Shown one piece after another: positions 1 to 8,177 of a DNA stretch of 64,000 nt. How positions within the stretch are numbered: the first letter of the stretch is position 1; every line of letters begins with the position of its first letter. Source of the DNA: Desulfuromonas thiophila (lineage in GTDB: Bacteria > Desulfobacterota > Desulfuromonadia > Desulfuromonadales > Desulfuromonadaceae); assembly GCF_900101955.1 (NCBI RefSeq), contig NZ_FNAQ01000005.1, positions 1 through 64,000 on the forward strand, written 5' to 3'. The position numbers were made by a program, and so were the translations under genes. The notes below the pieces were generated by a model. That model was given only the letters and a program-made list of their open reading frames with translations, was not told the origin of the DNA and ran no database searches.

Positions 1-392
1 AAGGCGACAACCTCTTTCGACGTGGCTGGCCCCTGGGACTGGGTAACGAAGGAGTAGCTGCCGGTCTTGCGAATGGTCGGCAGCACCTCTGCCGTGATCC
101 ACTTGCGAAACGGCTTGGCCTGTGGCTTGTTGGAGCGAAGCACCAGGGTGTAGAGGCCGGATTCGTTAATGACAGCTAGGCTTTGCTTGCCGCCAGGGGT
201 AGGAACTTTACGCAGACCCTTTTCGTCGTCATCAAGTCGGCGTATTTGCTCCGTGCCCATCTCAAGGATCTCGCACGCGTCCTTAGCCACGAACCAGATC
301 GAACCGTCTTCGTGCAAGAGGGTCCTGATTTTGTGCTCTGCGCTGTTGTGGAATTGAAACGAAAATACGGTGGGCTGTGCTGCGGTTTCCAT
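1..392 (-). CDS. BRO-family phage antirepressor (Bro-N domain), 3' end cut by window edge
   Basis: Reading leftwards from an ATG at 392 with an AGGAG Shine-Dalgarno 9 bases upstream, about 130 codons stay open to the window edge. The protein begins METAAQPTVFSFQFH and shows the Bro-N pattern: a strand with SIWFVAKDACEIL, then DDDEKGLRKV, INESGLYTLVLRS and KPFRKWITAEVLPTIRKTG. These proteins bind DNA or phage repressors and are used as antirepressors. The gene follows the lysis cassette across a 385-bp non-coding leader holding a candidate promoter, two palindromic operators and a G/C tract of 19. Its distal 95 bp match 59221-59315 exactly. The C-terminal domain is not visible. Confidence 0.85.
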   Translation of the reverse strand, partial: METAAQPTVFSFQFHNSAEHKIRTLLHEDGSIWFVAKDACEILEMGTEQIRRLDDDEKGLRKVPTPGGKQSLAVINESGLYTLVLRSNKPQAKPFRKWITAEVLPTIRKTGSYSFVTQSQGPATSKEVVA

Positions 393-409
393 GGCTGTGC
401 TCCTTTTGT

Positions 410-428
410 GGGGGGGGGGGGGGGGGGG
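410..428. repeat. Homopolymer tract, 19 G (+) / 19 C (-)
   Basis: Nineteen consecutive G on the plus strand end 17 bases before the antirepressor start codon, directly upstream of its ribosome-binding site. Tracts of this length change by replication slippage in many bacteria. Here slippage would alter the leader, not the reading frame. A sequencing or assembly error in the exact count is possible. Confidence 0.85.
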
Positions 429-653
429 TATTGCCCCTTTGCGTCGCCAAACGCAAAAAGGGCGACCGTGCGGGTTGGCGAACCGGCCAAAAGGCAAACC
501 GGCGAGCCCGAAGGCTCCCCACACAGCCGCCCAGACAAAGCAGAGCAGACCATGCTGGACACAAAAACACCGCCAAAAAACATGCGGCGGCTGTATCCGC
601 CAATTGGTTCGGGTCGCCAAACCCGGCTGCCGGATTTTGCCGGCAGCATTGGC

Positions 654-682
654 ACCCTAGCCCGTGGCGGTTGGGTTGTCAA
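654..682 (-). promoter_or_regulatory. Candidate promoter for the antirepressor gene
   Basis: On the minus strand TTGACA (682-677) is followed after 17 bases by TAGGGT (659-654). The -35 box is perfect and the -10 box is weak. It lies about 260 bases upstream of the antirepressor start and just downstream of the two palindromic operators. A second TTGACA (749-744) has the palindrome 726-739 within its spacer but no good -10 box. Confidence 0.4.
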
Positions 683-708
683 GAAAGGAACAGCCCTCTT
701 TTTGAGGG

Positions 709-739
709 TTCCCGTTTGGGAGCTTTTCCCATTTGGGAA
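709..739. promoter_or_regulatory. Two palindromic operators (TTCCC-N4-GGGAA family), sites A and B
   Basis: Site A (709-722) reads TTCCCGTTTGGGAG and site B (726-739) TTCCCATTTGGGAA. Their centres are 17 bp apart. The same palindrome recurs at 15712, 28955, 33926 (variant), 36992, 37583 and 38304. Here the pair precedes the antirepressor promoter candidate, which suggests that the antirepressor is under control of the protein that reads these sites. Confidence 0.6.
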
Positions 740-777
740 GACTTGTCAACTCAAAGTTCAACGATGAAGAAATGCTT

Positions 778-1188
778 TTACTCCCCTCCCCTCATCCGCT
801 TGGCCAGCCGCAGCGCCCTGCGGCCGACCTGCTTGGCCCATCTGCTGTCCAGCATCTCGCGGGCGGCCAGGGCGTAGTCCCCGGTCGCGACGGCCGCCAG
901 CATCCTGCGAAACTTCAACAGACCGGCAAAGCCCAGGTTGAAGCACATGTTCGTCAGCACGTCCTGCCGGACCGGATCAAGCGCCGGGAACCAGGGCAGC
1001 ACCGCAAGCGCCGCCCGACAGCGGGCGACGTCGTTTCGTAGCAGGACCAGCGCCTCTTCTTTTGTAATGCCGACGTCCTCGATGTTGCGGCCAACGCCAA
1101 TGGTCAGCTTGCCGGCCGGGCAGCGGTAGGGCTTGAGCGCCAGCTCCTCGTCCTCTATCAGTTGTTTTTCCAGGTCCGTCATGGTCAT
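778..1188 (-). CDS. Phage endolysin, GH24 T4-type lysozyme
   Basis: This 136-residue lysozyme would cut the beta-1,4 bond between MurNAc and GlcNAc in peptidoglycan at lysis. The family signature E-x8-(D/C)-x5-T is present as Glu14, Cys23 and Thr29, followed by IGVGRN. Cys in place of the T4 Asp20 occurs in many phage lysozymes. No signal peptide or SAR segment is visible, so it should need a holin. The start ATG overlaps the stop of the small membrane-protein gene by 4 bases. It is the last gene of the late operon before the antirepressor leader. Confidence 0.9.
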   Translation of the reverse strand: MTMTDLEKQLIEDEELALKPYRCPAGKLTIGVGRNIEDVGITKEEALVLLRNDVARCRAALAVLPWFPALDPVRQDVLTNMCFNLGFAGLLKFRRMLAAVATGDYALAAREMLDSRWAKQVGRRALRLAKRMRGGE

Positions 1189-1439
1189 TTTCCAAACCTT
1201 AGCCCGGCGATGAACGCCGCGCCAATCAGCCCGATAATGGTCAGAAAGGCGGGGAACAGCCCCCGCTCGAACGACCGCCGCACCTTCCGGCCAAAGCGCA
1301 GATCATCCTGGAACTCGGCAACCTGCGCCGGGTCGTGAATGTCCACGCCCAGGATGGCGAAGGTCTTGGCGACGGCCTTTTCCGCCGCCTCCACCGCCTG
1401 CGGACAGGGCGTTATTTGTGCTGGGTTGTTGCAGTCCAT
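1185..1439 (-). CDS. Small membrane protein of the lysis cassette, possible holin
   Basis: An 84-residue protein starts at MDCNNPAQI. It has a charged, partly helical first two-thirds and one hydrophobic segment near the C-terminus (PAFLTIIGLIGAAFIAGL). It lies between the DUF1353 gene, which it overlaps by 28 bases, and the lysozyme, which it overlaps by 4. Position and a single membrane span suit a holin, pinholin or spanin-like role. No family signature is recognised, so the function is inferred from context only. Confidence 0.65.
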   Translation of the reverse strand: MDCNNPAQITPCPQAVEAAEKAVAKTFAILGVDIHDPAQVAEFQDDLRFGRKVRRSFERGLFPAFLTIIGLIGAAFIAGLRFGK

Positions 1440-1918
1440 TGGCCCCCCGCTGTCAGTCTCTCCATGCGGCCCCGATCGTCGCGGAGCCAGGCCCACCACC
1501 CGCCGACCCGGACGCCCGCCCAAACGAGCGCCGCCTGCCGAATCCTGAACTTCTCGCACAGCCCCCGCAGCAGGGCATCGGCCAGCCCCCGGCCGATCGG
1601 CTCACGGCAATCACGCCACACCGCGCCGTCCCGGACCTGGTAGACGCCCGCTGGCATCCGTCCTCGGTGCCGGTAGATCAGATCATGGAACAGTGCCGGG
1701 GTGTCCATGACACCGTGAGGCGCGAGGCCCAGCACCGACCAGACCAGCCGGGGAATGCTGGCCCCGTCGGTGATTTCACCGGCGAAGGCTCGAATCCGGC
1801 GGAGCTTGCCCGCGTGGCAAAAAACCAGATCACCGTCCGTCTCCAGCCGCGACAACCGCGTCCCGACGGCCCGGAACGGCAGGTGCTCCTGGGGCTGCAG
1901 AATAATCGGTCGCTTCAT
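1412..1918 (-). CDS. DUF1353 family phage protein
   Basis: The 168-residue product starts at MKRPIILQPQEH; an upstream in-frame start would run into the preceding gene. The family hallmark DGASIPRLVWSVLG is followed by a conserved FHDLIYRH segment. DUF1353 proteins occur near lysis or tail genes of tailed phages, and their role is unknown. The C-terminal part holds a hydrophobic Trp-rich stretch (AALVWAGVRVGGWWAWL) that may be membrane-associated. The start codon overlaps the stop of the 48-codon gene upstream (ATGA). Confidence 0.8.
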   Translation of the reverse strand: MKRPIILQPQEHLPFRAVGTRLSRLETDGDLVFCHAGKLRRIRAFAGEITDGASIPRLVWSVLGLAPHGVMDTPALFHDLIYRHRGRMPAGVYQVRDGAVWRDCREPIGRGLADALLRGLCEKFRIRQAALVWAGVRVGGWWAWLRDDRGRMERLTAGGQWTATTQHK

Positions 1919-2061
1919 TTTCCGGCCAGCCTCCGCAAAACGCCACTGGCCAGCTGCACCCAGGAGTTGCTTTTCCACTTCGGGTTCAGCGCGATGACCT
2001 CGGAGCCGATCAGCAGAGCAACGGAGGCGTAGGCTGTAATCTCTGTGAGTGTGAGTTCCAT
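1915..2061 (-). CDS. Small membrane protein (48 aa) of the lysis region
   Basis: A 48-codon gene starts at ATG 2061 behind a strong AAGGAG box and ends in a 4-base overlap with the DUF1353 gene. The product MELTLTEITAYASVALLIG... has one hydrophobic helix (residues about 8-24) and a basic C-terminus. Tight translational coupling and a good ribosome-binding site argue that it is real. It could be part of a holin or spanin system, but nothing in the sequence proves this. Confidence 0.6.
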   Translation of the reverse strand: MELTLTEITAYASVALLIGSEVIALNPKWKSNSWVQLASGVLRRLAGK

Positions 2062-2079
2062 TTTCTTCTCCTTCTTAAG

Positions 2080-5000
2080 TTAGCTGATCTTGGTGATCAT
2101 CAGCGTGCCGCTGAACGACCCGCCGGAAATCGTCACCGTGCAGCTGTTGCCACTACCGCTGCTGGTCGCCGTCAGGCTGGCGCTGGTCGGGTTTCCGCCG
2201 CCATCGCCGGAACACCAGGCGCTGCCCGATCCGCCGCCGGTCAGGGAGGCGGTCACCGTTGCCGCGGTGGCCGTCGCCGTGCCGGTCAGCTGGTAGGTAT
2301 AGCTGCTCCCGCCGGCCGGGCCGGTGAATGTGCCCGAGCCGGTCACCGTGTGGACCGAAACGTCCGCTGTCGCCGGCGTCACGGTCAGTGCGCCGGAGAA
2401 GTTCAGATCCCCGAACGCCTCGCCGTGCCCCGTCAGCGCCGCGACCTTGAAATGGTGGGCATAGCTGCCCGTCATGGCCAGCCCGCCGATGGTCGCGGCC
2501 GGCTGGCTGCCCCGGTAGACAACGTTGCTTTGCGTTGGCGTGAAGCCGCTCGATGAGCCGCCGTAACACACCACATACTCCGCCGCGTTTGCCACCTCGT
2601 CCCACGACAGACTCACCCCGTTGGCCAGCCGGGCCTGAAAATCCACCGTTGCCGGCGCGGCCAGGGCCGCCACATTGACGGCCAGCGACGCCCGCGCCGT
2701 CGGTCCGCTGGCCGTGTTGGCCGACAGGTAAACGGTGAATGAATCCCACGGCCCGCCAGACAGCTCCAGCTCCTGCATGGTCACGCTGGTGCTAGTGCCC
2801 TCGGCGTCGGTCCCCAGCACCTCCTCGCCGCCGACCTCGATCGCCACATCGTAACTGGTCGCGCCGGAGTAGGCGCTCCAGCTCACAGAAATCCCGACGT
2901 CGCTGGTGACCACGGCCAGGCCGGTCGGCGCCGCCAGAAACGCATGGTCGTCCGTCTGGGCGCTGCCGGTTTGCAATACGCCGCTGCCGTTGTAGGGCGT
3001 TATCTTGACCGTGATGGTGCTGGCCGTGGTCGTGAATGCCTTGCTGTGGCTGGTGTAATTGTCCTCCAGCGTCGCGTAGCCGCCGCCCTCGTTCAGCTCG
3101 ATCTTGACCTTGGCGGCCGATCCGGTCCAGGAGACGACGAACGCATGATCGCTGCCGCTCTCGCCCGTGTGGCTCAGCGACAGGCCCGACAGTAATGGCG
3201 GAGTGCCGACGCTGGAGCCGACAGCCGGAGCGGTGCCGGGGTCCGCGTAAACATCGTCGTTGATGACCCGCCCGCTGATTTTGATCTTGTCGCGCCCCTG
3301 CGGCTGAACCTTGTTCACCCGCACGAACATGGGCGCTTGTTCCGCCGGGCCGAACAGGTAGCGCGTGGCCTTCAGGTCGTGGTCGCTCAGCGGCAGCAGG
3401 GCCGGGATTGTGCCCACAACACAATGCGCGTAATCGGTGGGCGTCACGGTGTAGGGGCCGCCGCTGCCGCCGTCGGGCAGGCTGATGTAGAGCGCGCCCT
3501 CGGACGCCCCGCCGAAATCGACCGGCTCGGACAGCCAGATCAGCCCCGGTTCGACCGCCATGATCAGCCCGTCCTGGCCCCAATCAATCAGGGTGTTGGG
3601 CACGAGAATCTTGGACAGCAGGTTCGGGATGTGGCCGATCAGCCCGGTGGTGAACTCGACGGCCGTCCGCTCCAGCCGGTCCTGCCAGTAGAGAAACATG
3701 CCGATTTCGTATGCCTGCTGCCTGCTGGCGCAGCCGTCCAGGGTGATCTCGCTGGGGTTGTCCTCGCTGCCGCCGAGCGCCAGGCAGACGACATCCTCCT
3801 CGTCCCAGGTGCCGGGGTTGGTGTAGGTCACGTTGACGCAGGTCGGGCTGTCCGGCGTCCGGGGGCTGGTCGTGATCGTCAGGTCGGCAATGTTGTCGCG
3901 GGTGAAAACGCAGGTCGGCAGCGCCTGCAGCTCGTCGCGCACCACCGAGAACAGTCCGCCCGGCATGTAGGGCACGGCCCGGCCGCAGGTGGTGGCCATC
4001 GCCACCGCGTCCATGACCGATTGCACAGAGGTGAACCGATAGTCGAAATAATGCCCGGCCGCCTCCCAATCGCCCCGCAGATCGTAAAGCGCCGCGAAGT
4101 CGACGATGGCGTCGGCCTGTCGCCCGCCGTTGTCGGCCGTCACCATGTAGGCGCAGACATCGGCGATGGACCTGGAGGCCGTCAGGGTCGTCCCGAAGCC
4201 AGAAGCGGTCACCGGATAGAGCTTGCGGGTGCAGATCACGTTGATCTGGCTGGCGGCGTCGCCGCTCAGCTGGTCGCTGGCCTTGATCTTCGCCTCGATC
4301 AGCGTCACGTCACCATAATCGGGGTGCGGCCCGCCGTGGGCCCGCAGGCCGGACAGGGCCACCTTGTCCATGGCGCTGCTACTGGTGCTGGCCTCCGTGG
4401 TGCGGCAGACGCGGAACTCGTACCGGCCGGGGCCGAGCGGGGCGGCAATCTTCCGCGAGTAGCGTAGCGGATCCTTGCTTCGGGCCGTGAACGTCTGAGT
4501 CTCCAACGTGGTCCAGGCGCTGGTGCCCGTGCCGCTGGCGTCGACCGTCCGTGCCTCCGTCTGAATGGTCACGCTTTTGGAGCGCGCCTTGCCCTCCTTG
4601 TTGTAGCGCACCAGCCCGGCCGGGAAGGTCAGGTCGTACTCCAGGAAATACGCCTCGGTATCGACGGCCGACACAACGTAGGAAATCCAGTCGGTCTTCA
4701 GCTCCTGGTTGCTGGCCTCGTTGCAGGTCCAGACCACGTTCGGAATCAGCGCGGGCGACCCGCCCGGCGCCACGACCTGGTAGGAGCTGTCGGCGTAATC
4801 GGTCAGCGGGGTCTTCTCGATAAAGACGCCCTCCACGTCGTACCGGCCAACGCCGAGAATCCCCAGGAAGTAGAGGTATTGGTCGTTGTCGATGTTCTGG
4901 ACATAGCACTGCTGCGCCAGATCGGGAAAAATCCGCTGGCGGCCGAACGACTCCGCGAATGGCTCGCCGATCCGCAGCCGGTTGCGCCCGGTGCTGAAGC

Positions 5001-5328
5001 TGTAAATGCTGCTCGGGGTGCCACGGTCGCCCGCGCTGCCCGGCGACATGGACATGGCATACACGAGCGACCCAATAGACAGCACCACAGCGATTATTGC
5101 GACGGCCAGCGCGCCGGGGATCTCGACGAACATCACCAGCGCCCCGGCCGGAAACGGGTCATCCCATTGCGCCCGGCCCCAGGCCTCGCCGTTTACCACC
5201 AGAACAACCGGCCGGGCAAACGATAGCCCGCACTCGGCAATGGCCTGATTCGGGGTGCTGCCGTCTCGCGCTTCAAAGGCGGTCGCGTCCGCCGGGTTAA
5301 GCGGGTTTGTGCTGTGCAGTAGTTTCAT
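2080..5328 (-). CDS. Tail tip attachment / host specificity protein, lambda J-like
   Basis: The 1082-residue protein starts MKLLHSTNPLNP. It has the J-type N-terminus: an ubiquitin-like start, the segment PFPAGALVMFVEIPG and a hydrophobic stretch AVAIIAVVLSIGSLVYAMS. The G-rich loop STGRNRLRIGEPFAESFGRQRIFPDL follows. The centre (about 130-700) resembles the gp27-like hub. The last 350 residues are Thr/Ser/Gly-rich beta domains resembling fibronectin type III (PTGLAVVTSDVGISVSW, PATVDFQARLANGVSLSWDEV) and probably contact the host surface. The start overlaps the NlpC/P60 gene by 32 bases. The order K-J matches lambda-like tails. Confidence 0.9.
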   Translation of the reverse strand: MKLLHSTNPLNPADATAFEARDGSTPNQAIAECGLSFARPVVLVVNGEAWGRAQWDDPFPAGALVMFVEIPGALAVAIIAVVLSIGSLVYAMSMSPGSAGDRGTPSSIYSFSTGRNRLRIGEPFAESFGRQRIFPDLAQQCYVQNIDNDQYLYFLGILGVGRYDVEGVFIEKTPLTDYADSSYQVVAPGGSPALIPNVVWTCNEASNQELKTDWISYVVSAVDTEAYFLEYDLTFPAGLVRYNKEGKARSKSVTIQTEARTVDASGTGTSAWTTLETQTFTARSKDPLRYSRKIAAPLGPGRYEFRVCRTTEASTSSSAMDKVALSGLRAHGGPHPDYGDVTLIEAKIKASDQLSGDAASQINVICTRKLYPVTASGFGTTLTASRSIADVCAYMVTADNGGRQADAIVDFAALYDLRGDWEAAGHYFDYRFTSVQSVMDAVAMATTCGRAVPYMPGGLFSVVRDELQALPTCVFTRDNIADLTITTSPRTPDSPTCVNVTYTNPGTWDEEDVVCLALGGSEDNPSEITLDGCASRQQAYEIGMFLYWQDRLERTAVEFTTGLIGHIPNLLSKILVPNTLIDWGQDGLIMAVEPGLIWLSEPVDFGGASEGALYISLPDGGSGGPYTVTPTDYAHCVVGTIPALLPLSDHDLKATRYLFGPAEQAPMFVRVNKVQPQGRDKIKISGRVINDDVYADPGTAPAVGSSVGTPPLLSGLSLSHTGESGSDHAFVVSWTGSAAKVKIELNEGGGYATLEDNYTSHSKAFTTTASTITVKITPYNGSGVLQTGSAQTDDHAFLAAPTGLAVVTSDVGISVSWSAYSGATSYDVAIEVGGEEVLGTDAEGTSTSVTMQELELSGGPWDSFTVYLSANTASGPTARASLAVNVAALAAPATVDFQARLANGVSLSWDEVANAAEYVVCYGGSSSGFTPTQSNVVYRGSQPAATIGGLAMTGSYAHHFKVAALTGHGEAFGDLNFSGALTVTPATADVSVHTVTGSGTFTGPAGGSSYTYQLTGTATATAATVTASLTGGGSGSAWCSGDGGGNPTSASLTATSSGSGNSCTVTISGGSFSGTLMITKIS

Positions 5329-5713
5329 GGGTCCAGAATCCCTGAATGGATAGCCCGTTGGCCCGCAGGGCCGGCAGGTCGCTGACAACCACGCCCAGAC
5401 CGTCCAGCGCGTGGAGCACCTGCATTTTTCGGCCGGGGAAGATCACCATGCCGATATGGTGCGAGGTGCGGCCGTTACTCGATAAAAAAACCGCGTCACC
5501 CTCGATCGGGTGCGCGGTTGGGTGGTAGCCGAACAGGCTATCCGCGTCGGCGCTCATGATTCGCGCCGCTCGCCTCGCCAGGTGGTCCGGCGGCAGGCCG
5601 ATCGGCGGCAGATCCCGGCCGAACTGCTCGCGGGTGATCCGCCGGAACCACTCATAGCAGTTGCATTCCGGCGTCCATGGCTGGCCGATGTATTTCAGCG
5701 CCCAATGGCTCAC
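5297..5713 (-). CDS. Tail tip NlpC/P60-type peptidase, lambda K-like
   Basis: The 138-residue protein fits the NlpC/P60 papain-like fold of tail tip assembly proteins. The probable catalytic Cys lies in ECNCYEWFRRI (residues about 17-19) and the His in SHHIGMV (about 84-85). Such proteins help complete the tail tip and may cleave cell-wall peptides during entry. It lies between the DUF1833 gene, which its start overlaps by 4 bases, and J. The compact length suggests only the peptidase domain, without the JAB domain of lambda K. Confidence 0.85.
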   Translation of the reverse strand: MSHWALKYIGQPWTPECNCYEWFRRITREQFGRDLPPIGLPPDHLARRAARIMSADADSLFGYHPTAHPIEGDAVFLSSNGRTSHHIGMVIFPGRKMQVLHALDGLGVVVSDLPALRANGLSIQGFWTHETTAQHKPA

Positions 5714-6192
5714 ACGCGGCCCCCCGGCAATATGCCCGTGGTCATGATCCGGCGACAGAACGGGATGTTGACAAGGTCGGGGTAGAGGCAGGTGACCACC
5801 GTCTCAAAATCCCCCTGGAACTCGATCGACGCCACGGACAACGACACCGGCAACTCCGCGTCCGGCGCCACGCCGGGGCCGGTGTACTGGCGGTATTTGA
5901 CGTAAACAGGGTCCGTCTCCTGCGCGGCGGCAAACAGGGCGTCCCGGTGGGCCTTCGGCAAACAGTTGATGGTCAGCTTCATCTGGCCACGAACGCTGCT
6001 GTCTGTTTCCGGCAGGCTCGCCTTGATCGTGGCCGGCCGGAAATCGCCCTGCGGCGTTGATAGCGCCCGATCGGCGTCCACCAGCAGGATGTTGTTCAGC
6101 CAGGTGCTGTGACTGATCTCGAATGTCTCGTACAACGTGACGGCCGGGTCGGCGTAGGCGTAGGCCTCCTTGATCGCCTCGGTCATATCCAT
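5710..6192 (-). CDS. DUF1833 minor tail protein, lambda L-like position
   Basis: The 160-residue protein begins MDMTEAIKEAYAYAD, with the start sharing one base with the upstream stop. The conserved features are an N-terminal TLYETFEISH strand, a TEADSS-like loop (PETDSSVRGQMKLTINC) and a C-terminal VVTCLYPDLVNIPFCRR, all typical of DUF1833. In siphophages such genes sit just before the K-like peptidase and J and form part of the distal tail. No metal-binding cluster like that of lambda L is evident. Confidence 0.8.
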   Translation of the reverse strand: MDMTEAIKEAYAYADPAVTLYETFEISHSTWLNNILLVDADRALSTPQGDFRPATIKASLPETDSSVRGQMKLTINCLPKAHRDALFAAAQETDPVYVKYRQYTGPGVAPDAELPVSLSVASIEFQGDFETVVTCLYPDLVNIPFCRRIMTTGILPGGRV

Positions 6193-6833
6193 CAGATCGC
6201 CTCCAGCGCGGCCAGGGCTGTATCGCGGGCGGCCAGGGTCGCCTCGGCGGTTTCGGCGGCGGCAACGGCGGTCTTCCCGCCCATGCGGGCCGCCTCGACG
6301 GCCGCGCCGAGGGCCATCCACCGCACCCGGGTGTCCGCCACATACCGCGCCTGCGCATCAATGGTGCGCCCGCAGGCGGTCGCCTCGGCCTGTAAAAACG
6401 GGTAGTCATCTAGGTCAGGCGTGCGGCCCTCGGCAAGCGCCCGCAGGTAGGCAGCTGCCTCCTCGGCCTTGGCCAGATAACGGCTCTCCTGCCCCACGCC
6501 CTGCGTGATGTGCCTCGCGCTGGCGTCACTGGCCGCCTGGTCGATGGCGGCGCGGGCCTCTGCCTTGAGCGTATCGAGGTCGCGGGCCACGGCCGGAAAG
6601 ACGAACCGCCGGTTCTCCCCGTCGTAGACCGGCGCAAGGCCGTGCCGGTGGGTCTCGGGGTTGCCGATCGTCTCATAGACCACCGGCACCCAGCCCAGGC
6701 CGAACAGCGCCGCTTGCGGGAGGGTGTCGAAGCCGTTGATGGTGGCGCCGCCCGCCGTGGTGAAGCGTTGCGGCAGGGTTTGCGCGCGGCCGATCATCTG
6801 GAGCGTGTCAGGGTTGATCTGTGCGTATAGCAT
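6192..6833 (-). CDS. Hypothetical tail-associated protein (213 aa), DUF4376-like C-terminus possible
   Basis: The N-terminal 80 residues (MLYAQINPDTLQMIGRAQTLP...) look like the short region found on phage tail fibre or assembly proteins. The rest is Ala-rich and mainly helical, with RAAIDQAASDASARHITQGVGQESRYLAKAEEAAAYL. That segment is reminiscent of DUF4376 domains that end phage tail proteins. It lies within the tail operon and is followed directly by the DUF1833 gene. A tail-fibre chaperone or minor tail role is likely, but not shown by any motif. Confidence 0.6.
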   Translation of the reverse strand: MLYAQINPDTLQMIGRAQTLPQRFTTAGGATINGFDTLPQAALFGLGWVPVVYETIGNPETHRHGLAPVYDGENRRFVFPAVARDLDTLKAEARAAIDQAASDASARHITQGVGQESRYLAKAEEAAAYLRALAEGRTPDLDDYPFLQAEATACGRTIDAQARYVADTRVRWMALGAAVEAARMGGKTAVAAAETAEATLAARDTALAALEAI

Positions 6834-6842
6834 GGCTATTCC

Positions 6843-8177
6843 CTATGTTGGCGGCAAGATGCCGATGGTTGAGACGGTGAGAAGTTGAGTGCTGCCGGAG
6901 CTAACAAATTTCGTCGTCGCCCGGAACTGCTTATAACCCGTCAGAAATGTCTTGGTGCCGGAAGTGGGCGGAGGGGTTGAGATCCCCGCCCCCCACCAGA
7001 GGAACTGGCCGTCCTGGTGCTGGGCCAGACCGACATATTTGCTGGTGCTGCTGTAGTGCCCCTCCAGAAATACCGGAACCAGCCCCGCCGGCCGGCCGGT
7101 GGTCATGACGTAGGAATTTTTGTCAGTCCAGGTGCCGTCGGTATTGTAAAGCGAATACCCCCAATTTGGGCCAGTCGGCACGAGAACCCGCTCGACCCCG
7201 GCTACATTGTCAAAGCTGTCTGGTCGGGTGGCGGATGGAATTAGGCTGTGAGCCACGTTGTTTTCATCGACGATCCCCCCGAGGCCGGTCTGTTCAAAGA
7301 ACGCGACCTGCACCGGGCGATAAATGTCCACGCCCGACGGAAAATAGGAACCCGCGGAACCGCCCCACGCCTCGATCAGGCCATCGGCGTTCTGCGCCAG
7401 GCCAACCCTCCCGCTGGCCCAAATCTTGGTGTAGCCCGCGCTGGTCGGATACCCGGTGCCAGCCCGGGGGGTGCCGAGGTGGCCGATCACGCCCGATGAG
7501 GTCAGATAGTAGAGGCCATACGTCACCGAGGAGTAGGTACAGTAGCAGTTAAACGCGATATCTATCAGTCCGCCAATCGCCGCCCAGCCTGGATATTTAG
7601 AGTCCACTGACACTCCCCACAGCCGCAGAGCCCCGCCGTCGGTGATGCCGCCCCAGATGCCGGTAAGCGCCTCGCAATCCACAAGCACGAACTGCACGTC
7701 TGTCGGCGCCGGATATGCTGCCGATAAATGCCCGGTACATTCCACCAGTCCCGCCGGCGACGGCTCACCCCCGCTGCCAGTCCCCGGCCCGGCGCTCGGC
7801 CAGAACGTATCCTCGGGCGCAGAGGCGGCATCCTGGATCAGCAGCGTCACCGAGTAATCGGAATACCGCACGCCCCTCCCCTTGCGCTTCGGGTAGCCCA
7901 GAATCCGCGCCCGGTGCGACGGGTAGCCCATCGCCGCCAGCCAGGGCGCCGAAAACCAGTTGACGCCGTGGTTGGCTGTCCGATCGCAAAAATACTGGAA
8001 CGCCGCGCAATCCTCGTTGAACAGCCGGAACTGCACCGTTACCTGGTCGGGCGCGCCCGCTCCGAACCGGCGAACCTCGGCCCGGCCGCTCTGCCAGGTC
8101 TGGCGGGTCAGATTGCTGCCCGGCCGGACGCTGATGGTGCGCTGCGGGCCAGGCAGGTTGCTGGGCCATGCCGCCAT
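6843..8177 (-). CDS. Tail protein with RCC1-like beta-propeller region
   Basis: The 444-residue product starts MAAWPSNLPGP, its ATG sharing a base with the upstream stop. Residues 1-140 are a paralogue of the next protein upstream (8177-8575): both share the start MxAWPxxLP and a PWLAAMGY motif. The remainder carries repeated Gly/Trp motifs (GGALRLWGVSVDSKYPGW, DGLIEAWGGSAGSYFP, DGQFLWWGAG) spaced 60-130 residues. These resemble RCC1/BLIP-II propeller blades. It may be an adhesin or distal tail fibre. The fold assignment is a pattern reading, not a search result. Confidence 0.7.
   Translation of the reverse strand: MAAWPSNLPGPQRTISVRPGSNLTRQTWQSGRAEVRRFGAGAPDQVTVQFRLFNEDCAAFQYFCDRTANHGVNWFSAPWLAAMGYPSHRARILGYPKRKGRGVRYSDYSVTLLIQDAASAPEDTFWPSAGPGTGSGGEPSPAGLVECTGHLSAAYPAPTDVQFVLVDCEALTGIWGGITDGGALRLWGVSVDSKYPGWAAIGGLIDIAFNCYCTYSSVTYGLYYLTSSGVIGHLGTPRAGTGYPTSAGYTKIWASGRVGLAQNADGLIEAWGGSAGSYFPSGVDIYRPVQVAFFEQTGLGGIVDENNVAHSLIPSATRPDSFDNVAGVERVLVPTGPNWGYSLYNTDGTWTDKNSYVMTTGRPAGLVPVFLEGHYSSTSKYVGLAQHQDGQFLWWGAGISTPPPTSGTKTFLTGYKQFRATTKFVSSGSTQLLTVSTIGILPPT

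Larger units (their letters stand above)
393..777. other. Non-coding leader between lysis cassette and antirepressor
   Basis: There is no convincing gene in these 385 bases on either strand. The stretch holds, from left to right, a run of 19 G, a hairpin with 8-bp arms around 627-648 (GCTGCCGG / CCGGCAGC), a minus-strand promoter candidate, a small CCCTC/GAGGG hairpin near 694-708 and two copies of the prophage palindrome. Confidence 0.6.
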
